A stretch of 47,087 nt of DNA, from positions 1 through 47,087 of the forward strand of contig JAJYDE010000032.1 in NCBI GenBank assembly GCA_021777755.1, written 5' to 3'. The notes beneath the pieces were generated by a model that saw only the letters and a program-made list of their open reading frames with translations, had not been told where the DNA came from and did no database searches. Both the position numbers and the translations under genes were made by a program. Below, piece by piece: positions 1-8,881 of the stretch. Origin of the DNA: Deltaproteobacteria bacterium (lineage in GTDB: Bacteria; Desulfobacterota; Syntrophobacteria; Syntrophobacterales; Syntrophobacteraceae). Every line of letters begins with the position of its first letter. The stretch's first letter is position 1.

Positions 1-50
1 GAGGTAACGGCCTATTTATAACCCTAAAATCCCGGAGAGCCAATTCAAAA

Positions 51-70
51 TCAGGGGGTAAGAACCCTGG
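51..70 (-). terminator. weak hairpin after the UPF0182 gene
   Basis: The arms CAGGG and CCCTG are separated by 8 bases. On the minus strand they lie just past the UPF0182 stop codon and are followed by ATTTTG. The stem is only 5 bp and the T-run is short, so this is at best a weak intrinsic terminator. The rest of bases 1-86 shows no gene. Confidence 0.25.
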
Positions 71-86
71 CGGATCTGAAAAAAAA

Positions 87-2702
87 CTATTTGCGCGGCG
101 ACCGGGGGGCGAAGCGGCCGCCCTCCTGATGGAGCTGGGCATTGATCTTGCGGACCAGATCGGAGTAGGCCGCCTCAAGGGTCCTTTGCATGGTTACGAC
201 TTGGCCCTGGCTCACGATCAAGCGCATCAATTCGGGAATTTTCAGCTCGGTCGAAGATTTCAAATAGACGGGCTGGATGTAGAGAATGACCTTGCCCACA
301 GGCAAGACGATGATCTTGCCTCGATCGACTCTGGAACCGGCCTGATCCCACAGGGCGAACTGCTGGGAGATGGACGGATTCTGGTTGATCAAGGCGTAGA
401 TCTGGGATGGGCCATAGACGAGCTGGCCTTTGGGGAAATTGTAGATGATGATTTTACCATAGTAGGGAGTGTCGCAGCCCACCAGGGCAAGAGAGCGGAG
501 GTTGTCGCGTCCGATGGGGCTCATGGGCTGGAGCAGCAAAAAATCGAACCTGCTCGGTTTTATCAAATTCAAGGTCAGGTAGTACGGCATGATATCCGCG
601 GGCTTTTGGCCGATGAAAGTCTTTGGAAACTGCCAGACGTCTTCGCGCTGATAAAAAACTTCAGGGTCGGTCATGTGATATTCGGCGTACATCCGCATCT
701 GGATTTCAAAGATATCCTTGGGGTAGCGCACGTGCTGCTTTATTTGGGCGGGCATCTTCGAACCGTCTTTGAAAAGGCCCGGATAGATCCTGCTGTAGGC
801 CTCGACAATGGGGTCGGTTTTGTCCCAGATATAATAATCGACCGTTCCATTGTAGGCATCGATGACGATCTTTACGGAATTGCGGATATAGTTGATCTCC
901 CCCCGGGGGGTGGCTGAAACCATGGAGTAGGGATATTGGTCCGAAATCGTGTAGGCGTCCTGGATCCAGTAGAGTCTCTTGTTGGTCACCACGACGTAGG
1001 GCTCGCCGTCCAGGACGAGGAATGGCGAAAGGAGCCGGCACATTTGAGTCAGCTTGTTGCGGAAAATAATCTTGGATTGAGGAAGCATCTTGGTGGTGAA
1101 AAAAATATTTTTGTCCTTGAAGAAAAGCGAAAAGACAAAGCGTTTGAGAACGGAATCAACGGGCACGCCGCCCTTGCCGTTGTAAGCGGTCATCACGTTG
1201 CGCGAGCCCTTGGGATAATCGAGTTCGCCCGAGCTGTTGGGGGCGATTACGAACTTGTCGTTTGAATTGCGCCCGTAGTAGATGCCGGGCTGCTCGATAT
1301 GGAACCCGTAGTCGGAGCGGGGCGGGATTCCGCGCAAAAACCAAACCATCGGTTCGTCGCCGCTTTGTTCGGCGGGCGTCATAACGGCTCCGAAACCGTG
1401 GGTGAAGGAGAGGTGCCTGTTTATCCAGCTCTGGGCGCGTTGGGGTATGAGGTCCCAGTCGAGTTCCCGGGCGGCAAGGTTGACCTGCTGATAGACGCCG
1501 TCAACCGTATAGCGGTCGACGTAGACGTAGGGAAAGTCGTAGTAGGTTCGCAGGTCTTCGAGTTGTCGATAGAAATCGTCAAGTTCGTTGCGGTCCCATA
1601 CTGGGGTGTTGCGAAGAATCGTTTCGATATCGGGTATGGTTTCCAGTTCCGTAGGGCTGTGGGAGGGTTCGAAGTCCCTCACCTCGACATCGGTGAGACT
1701 GTAGGCCGCAAGGGTGGAGTTGATATTGTCGGCGATAAAGGCGCGTTCCTTGGTGGCCTCGTTGGGCTTGACCACATAGTGTTCGAAAAATCTCAGGGGA
1801 AAGGCGGCGTATCGGAGGCCAAGAGCCAGGGCAAAGGTTGTCCCGAGCGCAAAGAGTGTTTTAAGCCCCTTGCGGGTATTGAAAAAGTAGACAAAGGCCA
1901 GGGACGTCACGGCGAGCAAAATGATACAGACCCAGATAAGGGGCCGGGTGATGTTCATCTCAACGTAGCCCGGCCCGAAAAAAAGCGCCAGATGAGATCG
2001 ATCATATAAGAGGTCGTAGCGCTGCAGGAGGAAATCCCATATCTGGATGAGAACCACCACGATGACAAGAATGCTCAGATGCATTCTGGCGCCCGAGGGG
2101 ATGCGTTTTTCCTCTTTGTCGAGAAGTCGCTTCTCTACCAGGTAGAGAATGGCGATTGCGCCCAGAAGAATTCCAAAAGCCATGAGAAGGCGGCTCTGAA
2201 CGAGTCTGTAGATGGGATAGGCGAAAAGATAAAAGGAAATGTTTTTCCCGTATACCGGGTCGGCAAACTTTGCCGCGGGCGAGACCAGGTAGAGCAGGAA
2301 GTCCTCCCAATGCTCGTAGAGCGGAAGAGCGATTGCCACCGAGAGGACCATGGAAAGAGGGGTATAGATCCACATCGATCCGGTTCGAAATTCGTGGAAC
2401 AGCCGTTGGTAGGAGCCAAGCGAGTCCGGTGCCCTCTTCTTCGACCCCGGAGACGTGCCCAGGAAACGGGATGCAACCCGGAAATTAAGAAAAAAGATGA
2501 GAAAAAAGCAAACAAAGACCGATCCGAAAACAGCGTATTTGTAGAGCACCCGTTGCCAGAAATAGAGTTCATAGCCAAGCGAGTCGAACCACCAGATATT
2601 GACGAGAAAATCCGTGAAAAAAAGGCTGATGGCGACCATGACTCCTATAAAGGCCACAATCGACATCCCGAGGGCAACAAGCCATCGTTTCCAGCGGATC
2701 AT
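87..2702 (-). CDS. UPF0182 family (COG1615) large membrane protein
   Basis: The 871-residue product matches the UPF0182/COG1615 family in length and layout. About seven hydrophobic segments lie in the first 300 residues (near 10-30, 55-75, 115-130, 165-190, 205-225, 250-270 and 280-300). A long extracytoplasmic or soluble region follows, rich in Tyr, Asp and Pro and beginning near VRDFEPSHSP. The start is the ATG at 2702, preceded by GAGGAGAG at good spacing. The family has no established biochemical role, so none is assigned. It follows mdh on the same strand, but a strong hairpin at 2972-2999 and a 333-bp gap suggest its own transcription. The start and family are well supported; the function is unknown. 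Confidence 0.9.
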   Translation of the reverse strand: MIRWKRWLVALGMSIVAFIGVMVAISLFFTDFLVNIWWFDSLGYELYFWQRVLYKYAVFGSVFVCFFLIFFLNFRVASRFLGTSPGSKKRAPDSLGSYQRLFHEFRTGSMWIYTPLSMVLSVAIALPLYEHWEDFLLYLVSPAAKFADPVYGKNISFYLFAYPIYRLVQSRLLMAFGILLGAIAILYLVEKRLLDKEEKRIPSGARMHLSILVIVVVLIQIWDFLLQRYDLLYDRSHLALFFGPGYVEMNITRPLIWVCIILLAVTSLAFVYFFNTRKGLKTLFALGTTFALALGLRYAAFPLRFFEHYVVKPNEATKERAFIADNINSTLAAYSLTDVEVRDFEPSHSPTELETIPDIETILRNTPVWDRNELDDFYRQLEDLRTYYDFPYVYVDRYTVDGVYQQVNLAARELDWDLIPQRAQSWINRHLSFTHGFGAVMTPAEQSGDEPMVWFLRGIPPRSDYGFHIEQPGIYYGRNSNDKFVIAPNSSGELDYPKGSRNVMTAYNGKGGVPVDSVLKRFVFSLFFKDKNIFFTTKMLPQSKIIFRNKLTQMCRLLSPFLVLDGEPYVVVTNKRLYWIQDAYTISDQYPYSMVSATPRGEINYIRNSVKIVIDAYNGTVDYYIWDKTDPIVEAYSRIYPGLFKDGSKMPAQIKQHVRYPKDIFEIQMRMYAEYHMTDPEVFYQREDVWQFPKTFIGQKPADIMPYYLTLNLIKPSRFDFLLLQPMSPIGRDNLRSLALVGCDTPYYGKIIIYNFPKGQLVYGPSQIYALINQNPSISQQFALWDQAGSRVDRGKIIVLPVGKVILYIQPVYLKSSTELKIPELMRLIVSQGQVVTMQRTLEAAYSDLVRKINAQLHQEGGRFAPRSPRK

Positions 2703-3035
2703 TCATCTCTCCTCGGTTAAAACCCGACCCGGGCGGCTTGAAAAGACGTCAGGGCGCTTCTGTCGGAATAAAAAAACTATTTACACCCAAAAAAACCTTC
2801 AAAGAATAGCAGTTTCCGGCCCGGAATAGAACCATTTCCTTGCGGATATCAGGCCGATCTTTAAATTCGGGTGTAGTTTCACGGTGATAGAGAGCAAAGG
2901 AGAAAACTGATCAGCTTTCGACCTTGCTCCAAAAAACTTTTCCCGCAAGATCGAAAAGATTCAAGATTCAGCGGTGGGCACTGATTCCAGTGCCCACCGA
3001 CTTTTGTTGAAGTATGGAATTTAAAAGATGCGATA
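2703..3035. other. 333-bp gap between mdh and the UPF0182 gene
   Basis: Apart from the hairpin at 2972-2999 I see no gene here. The stretch just upstream of the UPF0182 gene is A/T-rich with several homopolymer runs and probably holds its promoter, but no pair of -35/-10 boxes is convincing. The GAGGAGAG ribosome binding site sits at the gene-proximal end. Confidence 0.5.
2972..2999 (-). terminator. 12-bp perfect hairpin downstream of mdh
   Basis: CGGTGGGCACTG, loop ATTC, then CAGTGCCCACCG: a perfect 12-bp GC-rich stem with a 4-base loop, 37 bases past the mdh stop codon. The following minus-strand sequence has only scattered T residues (ctgaatcttgaatctttt), so it may be an imperfect intrinsic terminator or a 3' end stabiliser of the mdh transcript. 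Confidence 0.6.
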
Positions 3036-4028
3036 CTAGAGGGATGCCACCATATGCTGTACGCCCTCCCGCTCTTCGAGCAGTTCCTTGAGGGTGGCAT
3101 CCATTTTTTCCCTGGAAAAGGGGTCGATCTCGAGGCCCTCCACCCGCTCATAGCGACCGGGCGAGCAGGTGACGGGCACTCCGTAGAGGATCCCTTCCGG
3201 AATACCGTAGGAGCCGTCGGAGGGGACCCCCATGGTCACCCATTTGCCGTCGGTGCCAAGTGCCCAGTCGTGCATGTGCATGATGGCCGCGTTTGCGGCC
3301 GAACCGGCCGAAGACAGGCCCCGGGCCTGAATGATGACCGCCCCGCGTTTGCCCACCGTCGGAATGAACTCGCCTTTGTACCAGTCGGGATCGACAAGTC
3401 GGGAAGCGGGCTTTCCATCGACGGTGGCAAAGCGAATATCCGGGTACATGGTGGGGGAATGATTGCCCCACACGGTGATCTTTTCAATCGAATCGACAGG
3501 AGCGCCGACTTTTGAGGCCAGCATGGACCTTGCGCGGTTGAAATCGAGGCGCAACATGCAGGTGAAGTTTTTTGCCGGCAGATCGGGGGCCGATTTCATA
3601 GTGATCCAGCCATTGGTGTTTGCCGGGTTTCCAACCACAATGACGCGAATATCTCGCGAAGCCACTTCATTCATGGCCTTGCCCTGCTCGATGAAGATTT
3701 TGGCATTTTCGAGCAGGAGGTCTTTTCGTTCCATGCCCGGCCCGCGGGGTCGTGCGCCGATAAGCAGGGCGTAGTCGGCGTCCTTGAAGGCCACCTTGGG
3801 ATCTCCTGTGCCCACCATTCCGGCAAGCAGGGGAAAGGCGCAGTCTTCGAGTTCCATCATAACCCCTTTCAGAGCCTGCTGAGGCTTTTCAAGGGGCAGT
3901 TCCAACATCTGCAGGATAACCGGCTGATCTTTTCCCAGCATTTCGCCGGCCGCGATGCGGAACAAGACCGCGTAACCGATCTGGCCTGCGGCGCCGGTAA
4001 CTGCAACACGCACGGGTGGTTTGACCAT
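3036..4028 (-). CDS. mdh: malate dehydrogenase (cytosolic-type, NAD-dependent)
   Basis: This 330-residue enzyme of the lactate/malate dehydrogenase superfamily interconverts malate and oxaloacetate. The Rossmann motif TGAAGQIGY is at 11-19, the substrate-loop arginines are in [13 protein letters not shown] (91-103), and VGNPANTN is at 132-139. The catalytic pair is Asp162 (in LDFNRA) and His190 (in WGNHSP). The sequence resembles the 'cytosolic' dimeric MDH group rather than the short bacterial tetrameric type. The ATG at 4028 has AAAGGAG seven bases upstream. It lies 33 bp after the biotin-carrying carboxyltransferase, so the two probably share a transcript, with this enzyme supplying or consuming oxaloacetate. 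Confidence 0.95.
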   Translation of the reverse strand: MVKPPVRVAVTGAAGQIGYAVLFRIAAGEMLGKDQPVILQMLELPLEKPQQALKGVMMELEDCAFPLLAGMVGTGDPKVAFKDADYALLIGARPRGPGMERKDLLLENAKIFIEQGKAMNEVASRDIRVIVVGNPANTNGWITMKSAPDLPAKNFTCMLRLDFNRARSMLASKVGAPVDSIEKITVWGNHSPTMYPDIRFATVDGKPASRLVDPDWYKGEFIPTVGKRGAVIIQARGLSSAGSAANAAIMHMHDWALGTDGKWVTMGVPSDGSYGIPEGILYGVPVTCSPGRYERVEGLEIDPFSREKMDATLKELLEEREGVQHMVASL

Positions 4029-4061
4029 GTGCTGACTCCTTTGGCCGCCAAGGGGGGACGG

Positions 4062-6035
4062 CTAGCCGATAATGGCCAGGACATCGCCCTTCTGGACGCT
4101 CTGACCCTCTTTACACAGTACCTGTTTCACCGTGCCGGAAACCTGGGCGAGGATGGAGTTTTCCATCTTCATCGCTTCGAGAATCATGACCACGTCGCCT
4201 TCCTTTACCGCATCGCCCTCTTTTACTTCGTAGCGGATGACCATGCCGGGCATGGGGGCTTCGAGCTTGGCGCCCCCGGCCATCGGTGCGGGTGCCGCGG
4301 GTGCGGGAGCGCAGGCGGGAGCCGGGGCGGGCGCCGCCTGGACAGCGATTTGAGCCGGAGCCGCAACCGGGGTGATGGTCGTAATTACCGGCGCGCCTCC
4401 AACCGGGTCAACCTCTACCGCGAAAAAATCCCCGTCGACAAAAACATTGAACTGTCGGGAGCCCGGCCCCTTGGGAGGCGCGGCCTTTTGGGGCTTTTCG
4501 ACCAGCAGCCCGGCCTTTGCCTTCTTGACCAGTTCGGCTTCCTTTGCCACATCCTCGAGGGTCTTGGGCCGCACTTCCGGGGGAACGGGCTCGTTGCCGT
4601 ATTTCCAGTTGAGAAATCGTTTCCCGGTCATGGGATACATCCCGTAGAGGATGACATCGTCGATGTCTTTGGCCAGCCCCTTGGTTTCCTCGAAATTGCG
4701 GGGCATCTCGGGCTCTAAAATCTCGGCGGGGCGACCGGCAAAGGGGGTCTCGCCACGCGGGTGGCCCTTGAGGGCTTTTTTCTGGATTTGCGGATCCACG
4801 GGGACCGGCGTCTTTCCATAAAGGCCGAAGAAAAGATCCTTTGTCTGCCCGGAGATCATCTTGTAGCGTTCTTCGGGGGTGTCGAAAAGGACGTTGTTGA
4901 CCGTCTGGATGCCCACGATCTGGCTGGTGGGAGTAACCAGGGGAACCTGTCCCATCTCCTTACGAACCTGGGGCAGGGCCTTGAAGACGTCGTTCAACCG
5001 ATCCGAGGCCCCCATTTCGCGCAGCTGGTTGATAAGGTTTGAGAGCATGCCCCCCGGGGTCTGGTGAAGCAGAACCCCGATGTCTATGATCGACATGCGG
5101 TCGTCTAGCAGATGGCGATATTTGGGCGAAATCTTTTCGAACCACTCGCTGCATTTGGCAAGCTGCCTCAGATCAAGACCCGTGTCGCGGTTGGTGTACT
5201 TGAGCGACATGACCAGGGGCTCGACGGCCGGGTGCGAGGTGCGGTAGGCCCAGGGCGCAAGGCAGGTGTCCACGATGTCCACACCGGCCTCGACGGCCTT
5301 CAAGAGCGCCAGATCTCCCATGCCCGAGGTGAAATGGCTGTGAAGATGAATGGGGACCTTGACGTTGTCTTTGAGGGCTTTAACGAGGTAATAGGCGTCA
5401 TAGGGGGCGATGAGGCCGGCCATGTCCTTTACGCAGACCGTATCGGCTCCCATGTCGACGAGTTGTTTGGCCTTGTCGATATAGTATTTCAGATTGTAGA
5501 CCTGGCCGCCCATGCGGGGTTCGGTAAGCGAGTAGCAGATGGTGCCCTGGAAATGCATCCCGCTTTTCTTGATCGGCTTTATGACCGTTTCGAAATTTCT
5601 GTAGTCGTTAAGCGCGTCGAAGGTGCGGAAAATGTCTATTCCGTTGGCTATGGCGCGTTCGACGAAGGCCTCGGCCATATCGTCGGAATAATTGCGGTAG
5701 CCAACCAGGTTCTGGCCGCGAAGAAGCATGCTGAGCTTGGTTTTCTTGAGATATTTTTTCAGCAGGCGGGGTCTTTCCCACGGGTCCTCGTTTAAAAACC
5801 GGTGCATGGTGTCAAAGGTTGCCCCGCCCCAGACCTCCATGGCCCAAAAGCCGACCTTTTCCATCTCTTCGGCGATGGGCAGAAGGTCTTCGTTTCTTCC
5901 CCGGGTGGCAAAAAGCGACTGGTGGCCGTCGCGGAAAGTCAGATCTTGTATCTTGAGCGGATTGTCGATCTTTACCGGCGACTCATCGAGCATATTTGCA
6001 ATGAGTGAGGTTCCGTGCAAATGTGAATTGTCCAT
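4062..6035 (-). CDS. pyruvate carboxylase B / oxaloacetate decarboxylase alpha-type carboxyltransferase with biotin carrier domain
   Basis: This 657-residue protein has an HMGL-like TIM barrel near the N terminus (TFRDGHQSLFATR; the CVKDMAG lysine region), a conserved PYC/OADA domain and an Ala/Pro-rich linker around 555-590. A C-terminal biotinyl domain carries EAMKMEN with biotin-acceptor Lys623. Such proteins move carboxyl groups between biotin and pyruvate or oxaloacetate. Depending on partners, the enzyme is the B subunit of pyruvate carboxylase, the alpha subunit of a decarboxylase, or the 5S+1.3S part of methylmalonyl-CoA:pyruvate transcarboxylase. Sequence alone does not decide. The adjacent mdh and the small OadG/MmdD-like gene upstream support oxaloacetate chemistry. 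The start is the ATG at 6035 with AAGGAG upstream. Confidence 0.9.
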   Translation of the reverse strand: MDNSHLHGTSLIANMLDESPVKIDNPLKIQDLTFRDGHQSLFATRGRNEDLLPIAEEMEKVGFWAMEVWGGATFDTMHRFLNEDPWERPRLLKKYLKKTKLSMLLRGQNLVGYRNYSDDMAEAFVERAIANGIDIFRTFDALNDYRNFETVIKPIKKSGMHFQGTICYSLTEPRMGGQVYNLKYYIDKAKQLVDMGADTVCVKDMAGLIAPYDAYYLVKALKDNVKVPIHLHSHFTSGMGDLALLKAVEAGVDIVDTCLAPWAYRTSHPAVEPLVMSLKYTNRDTGLDLRQLAKCSEWFEKISPKYRHLLDDRMSIIDIGVLLHQTPGGMLSNLINQLREMGASDRLNDVFKALPQVRKEMGQVPLVTPTSQIVGIQTVNNVLFDTPEERYKMISGQTKDLFFGLYGKTPVPVDPQIQKKALKGHPRGETPFAGRPAEILEPEMPRNFEETKGLAKDIDDVILYGMYPMTGKRFLNWKYGNEPVPPEVRPKTLEDVAKEAELVKKAKAGLLVEKPQKAAPPKGPGSRQFNVFVDGDFFAVEVDPVGGAPVITTITPVAAPAQIAVQAAPAPAPACAPAPAAPAPMAGGAKLEAPMPGMVIRYEVKEGDAVKEGDVVMILEAMKMENSILAQVSGTVKQVLCKEGQSVQKGDVLAIIG

Positions 6036-6090
6036 TCCTTAGCGTCTCCTTACACGTGAGAAATCAATGACTGCGGGCCAGAGGCGAACT

Positions 6091-6294
6091 CTAACGGGGC
6101 AAACGCATCTGCCAGGTCCACCTGATGTTCATGGCGGCCTGCCTGCCGGCCAGCGCATAAGAGTTGTTCAAGGCCGCGGGGGGGGCGGGCCGGCTGCTCA
6201 GCTGCCCGCGGCTCGTCAAGGCCTCCTGTTCGGCCTGCAGGTAGAGCCCGACAGCGGATGAAATGGCTGCAACCACTTTGGGATCAACGTTCAT
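6091..6294 (-). CDS. small OadG/MmdD-like subunit (67 residues)
   Basis: A 67-residue protein beginning MNVDPKVVAAISSAVGLYL and ending with ALAGRQAAMNIRWTWQMR. This 'D/S-P-x-V-VAAI-AAV-x-Y' opening and the 'W/Y-x-LAGRQ' tail are seen in the C-terminal parts of OadG/MmdD-type accessory subunits of biotin-dependent decarboxylases. Here there is no N-terminal membrane segment. An upstream in-frame extension to 6435 overlaps the neighbouring gene and is not used. It lies 55 bp before the carboxyltransferase gene on the same strand, so it likely assembles with that protein, although this is inference. Confidence 0.7.
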   Translation of the reverse strand: MNVDPKVVAAISSAVGLYLQAEQEALTSRGQLSSRPAPPAALNNSYALAGRQAAMNIRWTWQMRLPR

Positions 6295-6379
6295 CTGGGA
6301 CTCCCGTAATCGAGTAAGACGAGGTTTGCGCGTGTCCGGGAGCGGCAAAAACAGCCCCGGGCCGGCAAGGGGCGCCAAG

Positions 6380-6706
6380 CTATGCGGCTCGGCGCGTCTT
6401 TTTCTTGAGATTGCTGATTTTGCGGCGAAAAGCATCGGCCAGCTTCATCTTGCCCGCCTCGACGGCTTCCAGGCGCTTTACCCGCACCTCTTTGATTTTC
6501 ACCTTGATCTGGCGGACATCGAAGCTTTTCTTCCCGCCCGCTTCATCGACAATGCCGCGTTCTTGCTTTATGGCCGCGATCAGCTCGGCTTTGTTCATGC
6601 CGTGGACGCCCGTGATGCCTCCAATGGAAAGACCCAGTTCGCGAAGTTCCTTGGCGGTCATTTTATCCAGGGGCTTTTCTTTTTTCTCTTTTTCCTTTTT
6701 TCCCAT
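6380..6706 (-). CDS. Rho termination factor N-terminal-domain protein
   Basis: This 108-residue, highly charged protein has a Lys/Glu-rich start followed by MTAKELRELGLSIGGITGVHGMNKAELIAAI, a SAP/Rho-N type helix-extension-helix module (about residues 15-47). A basic C-terminal half ending KISNLKKKTRRAA follows. Rho-N modules bind single-stranded RNA or DNA, so a nucleic-acid-binding role is reasonable, but the target is unknown. The start ATG at 6706 follows AAGGAGTAAAGGATA. It sits six bases after the slipin gene and is probably cotranscribed with it. Confidence 0.8.
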   Translation of the reverse strand: MGKKEKEKKEKPLDKMTAKELRELGLSIGGITGVHGMNKAELIAAIKQERGIVDEAGGKKSFDVRQIKVKIKEVRVKRLEAVEAGKMKLADAFRRKISNLKKKTRRAA

Positions 6707-6712
6707 TATCCT

Positions 6713-7498
6713 TTACTCCTTCTGGCTCTTTTTCTCAAAAATTTCGGCAATTCTTAAGAACGGTTTGAATAAATCGATAGGCACCGGAAATATGGTGGTC
6801 GAGTTTTTCTCCGTGGCTATTTCGCGCAGAGTTTGCAGGTAGCGCAATTGAACAGCCACGGGGTTTTTTTCTAAAATGTCCGCGGCCGCGGCCAGCCTGT
6901 CCGAGGCCTGGAACTCACCCTCGGCGGCGATGATCTTGGCCCTGCGGTCGCGTTCGGCTTCGGCCTGCCTGGCCATGGCCCGTTGCATTTCCTGGGGCAG
7001 GTCGATCTGGCGCAGTTCGACAAGGGAGACCTTTATTCCCCACGGGTCGGTGTGGCTGTCGACAATTTCCTGTATATGGGCATTGATCTTATCCTGCTCG
7101 GAGAGCAGGGTGTCGAGTTCGCCGTGGCCGCAAACGGTGCGAAGGGTGGTCTGGGCGAGTTGACCGGTGGCGTAGAGATAGTTTTCAACGGACAAAACGG
7201 CTTTTACCGGATCGACCACCCGGAAGTAAATTACCGCGCTCACCTTGACGGAGACATTGTCGCGCGTGATGACATCCTGTGTGGGAATTTCCTGGGCGAT
7301 GATGCGAAGGCTCACCTTGCGCATGCGGTCGAAAACCGGTATGAGAATTATTAGGCCCGGCCCCTTGGCTTTAATGATTCGCCCCAGCCGAAAGATGACC
7401 CCACGTTCGTATTCGTTGAGAACACGAATCGCATTGGCCAAAAAAAGCACGACCATAATGAATATGGCCACCACAGAAAGGCTCAGGTTGTAAAACAT
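6713..7498 (-). CDS. slipin family protein (stomatin/SPFH domain)
   Basis: A 261-residue membrane-anchored SPFH protein. One N-terminal hydrophobic segment ([20 protein letters not shown]) is followed by the stomatin signature [13 protein letters not shown] and the SPFH core with [16 protein letters not shown]. An Ala/Glu-rich helix ([22 protein letters not shown]) near residues 175-200 drives oligomerisation in the family. The ATG at 7498 is chosen over an upstream in-frame codon at 7534 because GGAGGAGA lies nine bases before it. Slipins are commonly paired with NfeD proteases, and that gene is directly upstream here, so the two probably form a membrane protease complex. Confidence 0.92.
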   Translation of the reverse strand: MFYNLSLSVVAIFIMVVLFLANAIRVLNEYERGVIFRLGRIIKAKGPGLIILIPVFDRMRKVSLRIIAQEIPTQDVITRDNVSVKVSAVIYFRVVDPVKAVLSVENYLYATGQLAQTTLRTVCGHGELDTLLSEQDKINAHIQEIVDSHTDPWGIKVSLVELRQIDLPQEMQRAMARQAEAERDRRAKIIAAEGEFQASDRLAAAADILEKNPVAVQLRYLQTLREIATEKNSTTIFPVPIDLFKPFLRIAEIFEKKSQKE

Positions 7499-7566
7499 AG
7501 CAGGCTCTCCTCCAACGCAACCAGTTGTTCCCATTCACCGCAGTCGAGCGCTAGTGCCAATTATCA

Positions 7567-8877
7567 CTAACTACCATCGATCCTTTTGACTTTCAACTTT
7601 AAATTATGAACGCCCACCACTTCGATTCTTTGGTCCTTTTCGATGCGCTCCTCGGCCCCGGCATTCCACAACTCCCCGTTTACAAACACCTTGCCATCGG
7701 GATCGATAACGCCTACGGCCTTGCCGGTCATTCCGAGGAGGGTTTCCGGGCCGGTCAGGGCTCTTGCGGCCATGGCCTTGAAAGCAAGACGGGCCACGCC
7801 GGCAAAGAACAGGGAAATTGCGGCCGAAGTGGGCAGAAGGACCGACAACTCCACCCGCCGCGCGGGGTTTGGGAAGAGCAGAAAGGAGCCGAGCAGGACA
7901 CAGGCCACCCCTCCAAGGCTCAGGACGCCATGGGTCGGGATTTTGACCTCGATGATGAAAAACACGATCCCCACAAGGATTATCAAAATGGCGGCATAGT
8001 CGACGGGAAGAGTCCGCATGGCGTAGAGGGCAAGGATCAGGCAGATGGAGCCGACGACTCCGGGCACCACCACGCCGGGTCTGGAGAATTCGAAATAAAG
8101 CCCCGCCAGCCCCAGCATCATCAGCAGATAGGCGATATCGGGATTTCCGATGATCTGGAGGAGCCTGTTTCGGGCGGTTGGAGAAAGGGTGCGAAGTTGG
8201 GCGCCGGCGGTTTTTAAAACGACGGTCTTACCCGCGTGCTCGAGCTGCCATCCGTCGAGTCTGGCCACGAGGGCCGGCAAATTGTCCGCGATCAGGTCTA
8301 TGACATTGAGTTTGAAGGCTTCGGGGGCCGAGGCGGAGACGCTGTTTTTGACCGCGTTTTGGAACCACTGCGCGTTTCTGCCCCGTTCGGCGGCGATGCT
8401 TCTGGCCAGGGCGAGGGCATCGCTCAGGACCTTCTTGGCCATTGTGGAGGGCAAGTCGCGCCCGGAGCCGGAAACGGGGTGGGCTGCGCCGATGTTGGTT
8501 CCGGGGGCCATCGCGGCGATATCGGCGGCTTCGGTGATGAAGACCCCCGCGGAGGCGGCCCGGGCGCCCGCGGGATAGACATAAACGATAACCGGGACGG
8601 GCGAGTTGAGAATAGATTCACAGATGTCGCGCATGGAACTCATCTGTCCGCCCGGCGTATCGAGCAAAATGATGAGAAAGCGCGCCTTGTCGTTTTCCGA
8701 TCTCCTGATTGCGTCCTGGACGAATTCGGCGACCCCCGGATTTATGGCGCCTTTCAAGTCAATCACGTTTATATGCGGCCGGGCGGCTTTGGCCGGATGC
8801 GCGGCGAACAAAAGCGCGCAGATTAAAAGAAAAGCGCTCAGTGGGATAAATTGTTTGGCGGCCATGGTCATTTTCAC
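7567..8877 (-). CDS. NfeD-family membrane-bound serine protease (ClpP class)
   Basis: This 436-residue protein has an N-terminal signal/anchor (hydrophobic residues 11-30). A ClpP/crotonase-fold protease domain follows, with LLDTPGGQMSSM at 71-82 and the catalytic serine Ser109 in RAASAGVF. The likely catalytic Lys148 or Lys149 is in TMAKKV. Four to five membrane segments span about 230-360, and a C-terminal OB-like NfeD domain runs from about 375. This is the long, two-part NfeD form. The family cleaves hydrophobic segments of partner stomatins. The slipin gene follows on the same strand, 68 bp downstream. Start choice among the clustered ATG codons at the N terminus (8877, 8871, 8865) is uncertain. 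Confidence 0.9.
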   Translation of the reverse strand: MKMTMAAKQFIPLSAFLLICALLFAAHPAKAARPHINVIDLKGAINPGVAEFVQDAIRRSENDKARFLIILLDTPGGQMSSMRDICESILNSPVPVIVYVYPAGARAASAGVFITEAADIAAMAPGTNIGAAHPVSGSGRDLPSTMAKKVLSDALALARSIAAERGRNAQWFQNAVKNSVSASAPEAFKLNVIDLIADNLPALVARLDGWQLEHAGKTVVLKTAGAQLRTLSPTARNRLLQIIGNPDIAYLLMMLGLAGLYFEFSRPGVVVPGVVGSICLILALYAMRTLPVDYAAILIILVGIVFFIIEVKIPTHGVLSLGGVACVLLGSFLLFPNPARRVELSVLLPTSAAISLFFAGVARLAFKAMAARALTGPETLLGMTGKAVGVIDPDGKVFVNGELWNAGAEERIEKDQRIEVVGVHNLKLKVKRIDGS

Positions 8878-8881
8878 CAGT

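Noticed and set aside
129-917. 262-codon plus-strand open frame
   Set aside because: Antisense to the UPF0182 gene, with repetitive Gly/Asp/Leu composition.
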